This document shows positions 7,059 to 12,981 of a stretch of DNA of 14,723 bases, piece by piece. Each line of letters starts with the position of its first letter. Positions within the stretch are counted from its first letter, which is position 1. The stretch lies in contig JAQXMG010000044.1 of the NCBI GenBank assembly GCA_029012525.1, positions 1 through 14,723 on the forward strand. Direction: 5' to 3'. Both the position numbers and the translations under genes were made by a program. Below the pieces are notes generated by a model. It ran no database searches, had not been told where the DNA came from, and saw only the letters and a list, made by a program, of their open reading frames with translations. This DNA comes from a bacterium. Its GTDB lineage: Bacteria; Bacillota_I; Bacilli_A; RF39; UBA660.

Positions 7059-8543
7059 ATGAAAAAAATAATTAAATATTTAATGCTAACATTATTTTTT
7101 GTTCCATTAAATTGTTTGGCAGCAACAGGTGTTATTGACATATATTCATCAAGTAAATCACTAACAATTGGGAATACTTTTACAATAACTGTATATTGTA
7201 AAAGTTCTAGTACTATTGGAACTTGTGAGTATACTTTAAGTTATGATAGTTCAAAAGTAAAATTTGTAAGTGCATCTGATACAACAAATTGTAATGGTGC
7301 TTATTGTGTTTATTATGCAGGTAATAAAAGTAGTTCTAAAAAGTTTACATTTAAAGCAATAGCAAATGGAACAACAACAATAAGTGCTAAAGCTTATGGA
7401 ATGATTGATTTTGATGAAAAAGAAATGAAAACAACTGTCTCACCAGTAACTGTTACTATATCAAAAGTAACACCAACAAAACCTATTGTTTATTCTACTA
7501 ATAATAACCTATCAAGTCTTAGTGTTTCTGGATATGAATTAGACAAAGCATTTGATAAAAATACTACATCTTATACTGTAAGCGTTCCAAGTGAAGTAGA
7601 AGAAATAACGATAAATGCTACTAAGGAAGATAGTAAAGCAAAAATAACAGGAACAGGTAAGTTTAATGTTAGTGAAGGAGATAATTCCTTTAAAATAGTT
7701 GTAACTAGTGAAAAAGGAACGACTAAAACTTATACAGTAAATGTAGTAGTTGAAGATAAAAACCCAATAGTTGTTAATATAGATAATGAAGAATATACAG
7801 TTGTAAAAAGAAAATCAAGTTTAGAAAGACCTGAAAATTATGAAGACATTACTGTAAATATTAATAATGTTGAAATCCCAGCTTTTGTAAGTGATATTAC
7901 TAATTATACTTTAATAGGATTAAAGAATAAAGAAGGCGTTATAAAGCTTTATATTTATGATAGTAATTTAAACACTTATACTTTGTTTAATGAATTATCA
8001 TTTAGTAATTTAAAAATTAATTTAATTGAAAATAACGATGTTATCATTCCAGATTTAACTAAAGAAGAAATAAATATAAATGATGTTATTGTTAGTGCTT
8101 ATAAGTTAAATGAAAATTATTATTTGATTTATGGTAAAAATAGTACAACAGGTAATGATAATTGGTATTTATATGAAAGTTTAGAAAATACAATTCAAAT
8201 ATTTGATCAAAAGTATTTTGAAGAACAAAATTTAAAACTTGATAATGCTAATAAACTTATTTTAATCTTTAGTGGTACTACTTTTGTTTTAGCTATTTTT
8301 CTGATAATTAGTTTATTAACAAGAGGTAATAAAAGCAAAAAGCAAAAAGACAAAAAAAATAAGATAAGTAAAGATTTTTTAAATGACGATGATATCAAAA
8401 ATATAAAACAAGAAAAAAAGAATGATAACAAAAAAGAAAAAAAAGATGAAAAAGAAGATATAATTGTCCTTGATGATAAAGAAAAAGATAAAAACATTAG
8501 TAAAGCTAAAACAAGTGCTCATGATGAATTTAAAGGATTATAA
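7059..8543 (+). CDS. Membrane-anchored cohesin-like surface protein
   Basis: 494 residues with type I membrane topology. Signal peptide (1-21 or 22); a cohesin-like beta-sandwich (about 23-136) with the typical GNTFTITV start, YTLSYDSSKVKFVS core and FKAIANGTTTIS end; a cadherin-like beta-sandwich (about 147-232) similar to that in the upstream hydrolase; an unassigned beta-rich extracellular region (238-395); one transmembrane helix (about 399-421); and a very lysine/aspartate-rich cytoplasmic tail (422-494). Four cysteines (C47, C56, C78, C83) in the cohesin-like domain could form disulphides. A strong AGGAGG sits five bases before the ATG and overlaps the stop of the hydrolase gene, so the two are translated from one message. 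Proposed role: cell-surface receptor for the dockerin of the hydrolase. That is inference; cohesin-like folds also occur outside cellulosomes. The tail is low complexity and not assigned. Confidence 0.78.
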   Translation: MKKIIKYLMLTLFFVPLNCLAATGVIDIYSSSKSLTIGNTFTITVYCKSSSTIGTCEYTLSYDSSKVKFVSASDTTNCNGAYCVYYAGNKSSSKKFTFKAIANGTTTISAKAYGMIDFDEKEMKTTVSPVTVTISKVTPTKPIVYSTNNNLSSLSVSGYELDKAFDKNTTSYTVSVPSEVEEITINATKEDSKAKITGTGKFNVSEGDNSFKIVVTSEKGTTKTYTVNVVVEDKNPIVVNIDNEEYTVVKRKSSLERPENYEDITVNINNVEIPAFVSDITNYTLIGLKNKEGVIKLYIYDSNLNTYTLFNELSFSNLKINLIENNDVIIPDLTKEEININDVIVSAYKLNENYYLIYGKNSTTGNDNWYLYESLENTIQIFDQKYFEEQNLKLDNANKLILIFSGTTFVLAIFLIISLLTRGNKSKKQKDKKNKISKDFLNDDDIKNIKQEKKNDNKKEKKDEKEDIIVLDDKEKDKNISKAKTSAHDEFKGL

Positions 8544-8569
8544 AATGGTATACGATTTATACCATTTTT
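8542..8569. terminator. Bidirectional Rho-independent terminator
   Basis: Perfect 11-bp inverted repeat AAAATGGTATA / TATACCATTTT with a 5-base loop (CGATT), placed exactly between the convergent cohesin-like and DUF4186 genes. It gives a T-run on each strand, so it can end both transcripts. The stem overlaps the last base pairs of the upstream stop codon. Confidence 0.9.
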
Positions 8570-8582
8570 ATCTTAATATTAA

Positions 8583-8930
8583 TTACATATGACGTTTTAT
8601 CCAAGTCATTATAATATCTATAATATAATTTATTTCATTTTTGGTTAATTCTTTATTCATATCTATTCTATGCCATTTATATAAGCAAGATCTACAACAA
8701 GTTGCAGTTGCATGTTGAGCAATAAAAACAGGATGACCTTTCATTGGAGTTTGTTTGCCATCATTTAAAATTACTTTTGGAGCAAGTCTTTGTTTTATAA
8801 ATAAATAAGCATGAGATTCTATTTCTTTAATACCTTTTTTATTGATATAAGAAATGTCTTTTTCTTTAAGAGTAAAACTGCTTCTAAATTTTGATTTTTT
8901 TAATCTTTCTAAAATTAAATCTTTATTCAT
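8583..8930 (-). CDS. DUF4186 family protein of unknown function
   Basis: 115-residue soluble protein matching my recollection of the DUF4186 family, which is widespread in bacteria and uncharacterised. Conserved features seen: LKKSKFRSSF near the start, SHAYLFIKQRLAP (39-51), NDGKQTPMKGHPVF (56-69) and the block QHATATCCRSCLYKWH (72-87). The invariant histidines and cysteines (H40, H66, H73, C78, C79, C82, H87) look like a metal site or a redox centre. No signal peptide or membrane segment. Full length for the family. The start is preceded by only a weak AGTGAT. It stands alone, convergent with the surface unit and divergent from the repeat-protein gene. Function cannot be given. Confidence 0.85.
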   Translation of the reverse strand: MNKDLILERLKKSKFRSSFTLKEKDISYINKKGIKEIESHAYLFIKQRLAPKVILNDGKQTPMKGHPVFIAQHATATCCRSCLYKWHRIDMNKELTKNEINYIIDIIMTWIKRHM

Positions 8931-8983
8931 AATTAATCACTAAAACAATTATAAAATATTTTAATTATATTTTAAAGCAAATA

Positions 8984-9012
8984 TTGCTTTATTAATTATT
9001 TATTGTTATTAT
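8984..9012 (+). promoter_or_regulatory. Putative promoter of the repeat-protein gene
   Basis: TTGCTT (8984-8989) and TATTAT (9007-9012) with a 17-base spacer point toward the gene at 9080 and place the start of transcription near 9019. The -35 lies in the right arm of an 8-bp hairpin (TAAAGCAA/TTGCTTTA, 8973-8991). The 24-bp palindrome begins just after the predicted transcription start. Confidence 0.4.
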
Positions 9013-9021
9013 GATTATAGA

Positions 9022-9045
9022 TGTAAAGTTATATATAACTTTACA
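9022..9045. promoter_or_regulatory. Perfect 24-bp palindrome, candidate operator
   Basis: TGTAAAGTTATA is followed directly by its exact reverse complement, 12 + 12 bases with no loop. A spacerless palindrome this long fits a dimeric repressor site better than an RNA hairpin. It sits between the predicted -10 (9007-9012) and the ribosome binding site (about 9067-9075) of the gene at 9080. That is a position where a bound protein would block initiation. No second copy is seen in the window. Confidence 0.55.
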
Positions 9046-9079
9046 ATGAATAGAATTATTTATAGTAGAGGGTGGGTTT

Positions 9080-9706
9080 ATGGAAGAAAATCTAAAAATT
9101 TTAGAAGAAAAACTAATTAAATTTAAAGAAAAATATGGTGAAGATGAAGTTCTTAAAAATTTTGAAAGTGAAGTTATAGAAGCTAATAATTATGCTTTAT
9201 CATATTTTTTTGCAAAGGAATTTTATGATAGCAATAAGATTAAACATCAAGAAATTGTAATAAAAAGTAATAATTTAGAATATAATTATCTTTTTGCTAA
9301 AAATGTATCTAATATTGATCCTAGTAAAAATGGACAAGTAATTATAGATAGTAATAATACTAAATATAGTTATTTGTTTGCAAGAGATATAAATATAAAT
9401 GATAAAACAATGTATGCTAAAATTGTATTGGATTCAGGAAATATTGATTATATATATTTATTTGCTTTATCAGTTGATGGTATTAGTAAAATTCCATTTG
9501 TTGCATATTTATATAAAGAAAAAAGATATGATTTAATTAATAATTTGCTTAGATATTGTAATGAAGATGAAAGTGAAATATTTAGAAAATATATAAGTAA
9601 GTTAAACTTGGATGATAAACTAATAGAATTAAAAAAAGATGAGGAACATTTTTTATCAGATATTTCTGATATTTTAGTAAAGATAAAAGAATTAAAAACC
9701 AAATAA
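9080..9706 (+). CDS. Protein with four tandem ~28-residue repeats, function unknown
   Basis: 208-residue acidic/lysine-rich soluble protein without signal peptide or membrane helix. After an N-terminal helix (1-30) come four repeats of 27-28 residues (31-57, 58-85, 86-113, 114-141). They follow the pattern (E/Q/K)-V/I-V/I-I/L-x-S-x-N-x-x-Y-x-Y-L-F-A-(K/R)-x-x-x; the central YLFA is kept in repeats 2-4 and is YFFA in repeat 1. The C-terminus (142-208) is mostly helical and charged. Similar YSYLFARDI-type repeats occur in large proteins of gut bacteria and are probably a helical solenoid used for binding, but I know no function. The gene has AGAGGGTGG as a strong ribosome binding site, its own promoter region with a palindrome, and a terminator whose loop contains the stop codon, so it is an independent single-gene unit. 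Confidence 0.8.
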   Translation: MEENLKILEEKLIKFKEKYGEDEVLKNFESEVIEANNYALSYFFAKEFYDSNKIKHQEIVIKSNNLEYNYLFAKNVSNIDPSKNGQVIIDSNNTKYSYLFARDININDKTMYAKIVLDSGNIDYIYLFALSVDGISKIPFVAYLYKEKRYDLINNLLRYCNEDESEIFRKYISKLNLDDKLIELKKDEEHFLSDISDILVKIKELKTK

Positions 9707-9721
9707 GGTTTTTTAATTTTT
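9691..9721 (+). terminator. Rho-independent terminator of the repeat-protein gene
   Basis: AAAAACC (9694-9700) pairs with GGTTTTT (9707-9713) around a six-base loop that includes the TAA stop codon, followed by TAATTTTT. The overlap of stop codon and loop is unusual but leaves a standard stem plus U-tract. Confidence 0.7.
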
Positions 9722-9757
9722 GATAAAACATGTAACAAACAAAAGTTTTATCAAAAA
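9717..9757. repeat. 13-bp inverted repeat upstream of ftsK
   Basis: TTTTTGATAAAAC (9717-9729) and GTTTTATCAAAAA (9745-9757) form a perfect 13-bp stem with a 15-base loop, immediately after the preceding terminator. Neither strand has a T-run right after the stem, so it is not a classic terminator. It could reinforce termination or be a paired binding site upstream of the ftsK promoter. Confidence 0.55.
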
Positions 9758-9821
9758 AGACAATTAACCACAAATTACTTTTAAAAAAATGACAAATTTT
9801 GTTTTATTATTTTTATCTACG

Positions 9822-9840
9822 TGTTATAATTAATATGTAT
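9822..9840 (+). promoter_or_regulatory. Extended -10 promoter of ftsK
   Basis: TG-T-TATAAT (9822-9830) followed by TAATATGTAT, nearly identical over 18 bases to the element before the hydrolase gene. No clear -35. It lies 24 nt before the TTG that opens the frame and 33 nt before the preferred ATG of ftsK. Confidence 0.6.
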
Positions 9841-9863
9841 TAATATTGAAAGTAGGAATGTAT

Positions 9864-10970
9864 ATGACAAAAAATAAAAAAAGAAGTGAAAAAACTAAAA
9901 AGACAATTTGGAATTATCCTGAACTTATTGGTGTTATTTTAATGCTTATAAGTGTATTGGGTATTGGAAAATATGGGGTGGTTGGTAAAGCAATTGCATC
10001 ATTTTCTTTGTTTTTAGTAGGATCACTTTACATTCTCCTTTTGTTTTTTATTTTAGCAATTAGTATTTATATGATAATAAAAAGAGAAAAACCAAACTTT
10101 TTCTCATCAAAAATGATTGGCATTTTTCTTATAGTCATTGGTGTTTTAGTTTTATTACACAAAGAATATGTTTTAATAAATGTTGATCCATCAAAAATCA
10201 TTTCAGAAACAACTGAATATTTAATGGACAGTGTAAGTAGAATAATGAATAGTCAGGTAAAAACAGGAATATTTGATATGACACTAGCAAATACTGGTGG
10301 TGGAATAATTGGTTCTTTATTTGCTAGTTTATTTTATAAATTATTTGATGCTGATGGCACAAGTATTGTTATTTGGGTTTTAATTATAACTGGATTTATG
10401 GTATTTACAGGACTTTCTATTTATGATGTTGTAACAAGTGCTAAAGATAAAATGAAAGATATGATACCAAAAAGAGAAAAAGTTGAAAAAACAACTAATG
10501 AAAAAGAAGAAGATAGTTATGCTTATGATAAATTTAAGATAAATAATAATAGTGAGTATAAAGAAGAAAAAGAACTTTCAGAAGCAGTAAAAGATAACAA
10601 AACAGTAATAAAAGATATTAGTGAGTTAAGTCATAAAGAAGTTATTTCTAAAGAAGAATTGGAACCATCTCCAATAAAAATTAATCAAGATGGTGAATCT
10701 AAGATTATCAATGAGGAAGTATCTATAAATAAAAACTATATTTTACCAAGTTTAGAACTTTTAGACCCACCAAGTAAAAATCAAAAATTAAATAAACATG
10801 ATGTAGAACAAAGCATTGCAAGTAACTCTAAAAAATTAACAGAAGTATTAAAAGATTTTGGAATTTTAGCAAAAGTTGTCGAGGTAAATATTGGACCATC
10901 TGTTGTTCAATATGAATTACAACTTCAAAGTGGTACTAAAGTATCAAAAATACTTAGTTTAAATAGATAA
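9864..10970 (+). CDS. ftsK: FtsK/SpoIIIE DNA translocase, N-terminal part (frame stopped before motor)
   Basis: Membrane anchor and start of the DNA pump that clears chromosomes from the closing septum. The 368 residues hold a basic N-terminus, hydrophobic helices at about 20-36, 43-72, 84-100 and 144-186 (the FtsK four-helix membrane region), a low-complexity charged linker (about 195-290), and the first half of the alpha domain ending KVSKILSLNR. The frame opens at a TTG at 9846, but AGGA lies six bases before the ATG at 9864, so that start is chosen. A TAA at 10968-10970 replaces a residue that is normally D or E in the family (…LxxxEIALALA). The motor domain then continues in the same frame with no indel. 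It is either a nonsense mutation, a strain or assembly error, or readthrough. Confidence 0.88.
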   Translation: MTKNKKRSEKTKKTIWNYPELIGVILMLISVLGIGKYGVVGKAIASFSLFLVGSLYILLLFFILAISIYMIIKREKPNFFSSKMIGIFLIVIGVLVLLHKEYVLINVDPSKIISETTEYLMDSVSRIMNSQVKTGIFDMTLANTGGGIIGSLFASLFYKLFDADGTSIVIWVLIITGFMVFTGLSIYDVVTSAKDKMKDMIPKREKVEKTTNEKEEDSYAYDKFKINNNSEYKEEKELSEAVKDNKTVIKDISELSHKEVISKEELEPSPIKINQDGESKIINEEVSINKNYILPSLELLDPPSKNQKLNKHDVEQSIASNSKKLTEVLKDFGILAKVVEVNIGPSVVQYELQLQSGTKVSKILSLNR

Positions 10971-10976
10971 ATATCT

Positions 10977-12227
10977 TTGGCACTTGCTAAAAAAGATGTT
11001 AGAATTCAAGCGCCTATTCCAGGTAAAAGCACTATAGGAATTGAAATACCAAATGAAAATAGTCAAGTTGTAACATTAAGAGAAACTTTAGAAGATTTAA
11101 ATAAAAGAAGTAGAAATAAAAAATTAAGTTTAGTAACAGCAGCTCTTGGAAAAGATATCATGGGAGAAGTTAGATGGACTGAAATCAATAAAACTCCGCA
11201 TTTACTTGTTGCAGGAGCAACTGGAAGTGGAAAATCTGTTTGTATCAATTGTATTTTAATATCCATTCTTATGAATGCTAAACCAGATGAAGTAAAGCTT
11301 ATTTTAGTAGATCCTAAAAAGGTTGAACTTGGAGTTTATAATGGAATACCACATTTATTAACACCAGTTGTAACCGATCCTAAAAAAGCTAATGTTGCAT
11401 TAAAAAGAGCAGTATCTGAAATGGAAAGAAGATATAATTTATTTGAAGAAACAAAAACTAAAAATATTGAAAGTTATAATAATTATGTTGAAGAAGAAAA
11501 TGCTAAATTTAAATTTAGTGAAGAAGACAAAATGAAAAAACTTCCTTATATATTAGTTGTAGTTGATGAACTTGCTGATTTAATTTTAGTAGCAGGAAAA
11601 GAAGTTGAAGATTCTATAATGAGAATTACTCAAATGGCAAGAGCTGCAGGAATTCATTTAATTATTGCAACTCAAAGACCATCAACTGATGTTATTACAG
11701 GTTTAATTAAGTCAAATATTCCATCACGTATTGCATTTTCTGTAGCATCAAGCATAGATTCAAGGACAATTCTTGATATGACAGGAGCAGAAAAACTTTT
11801 AGGAAAAGGAGATATGTTATATCTTCCAATGGGAGAAATTGTACCACAAAGAATTCAAGGTGCATTTGTTTCTGAAAAAGAAATAAGTAGAGTTGTCGAT
11901 TATTGTATATCACAACAAAAAGCAATTTATGATGGTAATTTCTTAAATCTTGAAGATAAAGACCAAGAAATTAAAAATAATCCTGTAAGCAATGATGAAG
12001 AAGAATACGATGATCCATTATACAATGACATCGTTGAATTTGTTATAACAACAGGTAAAGCAAGTGCAAGTCTTCTTCAAAGAAGATTTAAATTAGGATA
12101 TAATAGAGCAGCTAGAATTATTGATTTATTAGAAGAAAGAGGAATAATTGGACCACAAAATGGTTCTAAACCACGTGAAGTTTTAGTAAAATTAGAAAAA
12201 GATGATAATTCATATGATGAAGAATAA
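10977..12227 (+). CDS. ftsK: FtsK/SpoIIIE DNA translocase, motor and gamma part (continuation of the same frame)
   Basis: ATPase end of the same translocase, in frame with 9864-10970 and separated from it only by TAA and two codons. Numbered from the TTG at 10977: end of the alpha domain with KDVRIQAPIPGKS (6-18), Walker A GATGSGKS (80-87), Walker B VVVDELADL (194-202; D197, E198), the ATQRPSTDVITGLIKSNIPSR region (231-251), and the C-terminal winged-helix gamma domain (about 348-405) that reads KOPS/SRS sequences and guides direction. The motor is complete with no missing key residue. No Shine-Dalgarno sequence precedes the TTG, so independent initiation is doubtful. If made alone it would lack the membrane anchor. 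deoD starts 15 nt after the stop. Confidence 0.88.
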   Translation: MALAKKDVRIQAPIPGKSTIGIEIPNENSQVVTLRETLEDLNKRSRNKKLSLVTAALGKDIMGEVRWTEINKTPHLLVAGATGSGKSVCINCILISILMNAKPDEVKLILVDPKKVELGVYNGIPHLLTPVVTDPKKANVALKRAVSEMERRYNLFEETKTKNIESYNNYVEEENAKFKFSEEDKMKKLPYILVVVDELADLILVAGKEVEDSIMRITQMARAAGIHLIIATQRPSTDVITGLIKSNIPSRIAFSVASSIDSRTILDMTGAEKLLGKGDMLYLPMGEIVPQRIQGAFVSEKEISRVVDYCISQQKAIYDGNFLNLEDKDQEIKNNPVSNDEEEYDDPLYNDIVEFVITTGKASASLLQRRFKLGYNRAARIIDLLEERGIIGPQNGSKPREVLVKLEKDDNSYDEE

Positions 12228-12242
12228 TAAGGAGAAAAAAAT

Positions 12243-12938
12243 ATGAGTGTACATATTAATACTAATGTAGAAAATATTGCAAAAACTGTTATTATGCCTG
12301 GAGATCCTTTAAGAGTTAAATATATTGCTGAAAAATATTTAACTAATCCAGTACTTGTAAATAAAACTAGATTGAGTTTAATTTATACTGGACTTTATAA
12401 GGATAAATTAGTTACTATAGCAACATCAGGAATGGGTATGCCAAGTATGGGCATATATGCTTACGAGCTTTTCAATGACTTTAAAGTAGAAAAAATAATT
12501 AGATTAGGTTCTTGTGGTAGTTATTATGATGAAATTAGAGTAAGAGATATTATCTTAGTAGAAAAAGCTTTTACTTTGTCAAATTTTTCATATCAGTATG
12601 ATAAATCAAATATTGATTTAGTATCATCATCAAAAAATTTAAATAAAAAAATAATTGAAACAGCGATGAAAAAAAATGTTGAACTAAGAATAGGTAATAT
12701 TAATACATCTGATTTATTTTATAATACCTATGAAAACCCTAAAATCAAGGAAAATTTTTGTTTAGGTGTTGAAATGGAAACTTTTGCACTTTTCTATATT
12801 GCAGATAAATTAAATAAAGAAGCAGCAAGTATTTTAACTGTATCAGATAATTTAGTATCAAAAGAAATATTGAGTAGTGAAGAACGTGAAAAAACATTTG
12901 ACGAAGCAATAACTTTGGCATTAGACAGTATTTTATAA
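12243..12938 (+). CDS. deoD: Purine nucleoside phosphorylase, DeoD type
   Basis: Hexameric phosphorylase that splits purine (deoxy)nucleosides into base and (deoxy)ribose-1-phosphate for salvage. In the 231 residues: the N-terminal histidine H4, VIMPGDPLR (16-24) with phosphate-binding R24, R43, SGMGMPS (62-68), RLGSCG (87-92) with R87 and S90, VEMETFAL (176-183) for ribose and base contacts, and SDN (201-203) with catalytic D202. R215 matches the E. coli arginine that assists D204. All catalytic positions are present and the length is normal. AAGGAG precedes the ATG. The gene follows ftsK by 15 nt and may be co-transcribed. It is not a usual partner of ftsK and is a local insertion in the ftsK–ymfF neighbourhood. 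Confidence 0.95.
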   Translation: MSVHINTNVENIAKTVIMPGDPLRVKYIAEKYLTNPVLVNKTRLSLIYTGLYKDKLVTIATSGMGMPSMGIYAYELFNDFKVEKIIRLGSCGSYYDEIRVRDIILVEKAFTLSNFSYQYDKSNIDLVSSSKNLNKKIIETAMKKNVELRIGNINTSDLFYNTYENPKIKENFCLGVEMETFALFYIADKLNKEAASILTVSDNLVSKEILSSEEREKTFDEAITLALDSIL

Positions 12939-12955
12939 TTGTTTGATATTTGGTA

Positions 12956-12961
12956 TATAAT
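12956..12961 (+). promoter_or_regulatory. Possible -10 element before the ymfF-like gene
   Basis: TATAAT followed by AATTAATACGAGGTGAG, 20 nt before the ATG at 12982. The -35 region (TTATAA, 17 bases upstream) is poor, and the 43-nt gap after deoD has no terminator hairpin. The M16 genes may therefore be read both from this site and from upstream. Confidence 0.35.
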
Positions 12962-12981
12962 AATTAATACGAGGTGAGATA

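Noticed and set aside
7059..7125. Lipoprotein signal on the cohesin-like protein (Cys19)
   Set aside because: The residues before the cysteine (PLN) do not fit a lipobox, and the protein already has a C-terminal membrane anchor.
8207..8497. Minus-strand open frame of 96 codons opposite the lysine-rich tail of the cohesin-like protein
   Set aside because: Its Ser/Phe/Leu-rich sequence is the complement of AAA/GAA-rich codons; no family resemblance and no ribosome binding site.
8973..8991. 8-bp hairpin TAAAGCAA/TTGCTTTA as a terminator
   Set aside because: It lies between divergent genes and has no T-run on either side; it overlaps a plausible -35 instead.
9448..9773. Two overlapping minus-strand frames opposite the repeat-protein gene and its terminator
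   Set aside because: They cross a terminator hairpin and overlap a gene with clear repeats; composition is that of antisense AT-rich DNA.
10971..10979. Natural two-gene ftsK split with the second gene starting at TTG 10977
   Set aside because: No Shine-Dalgarno sequence precedes the TTG and the break falls inside the conserved alpha domain; a nonsense change in one gene is simpler.
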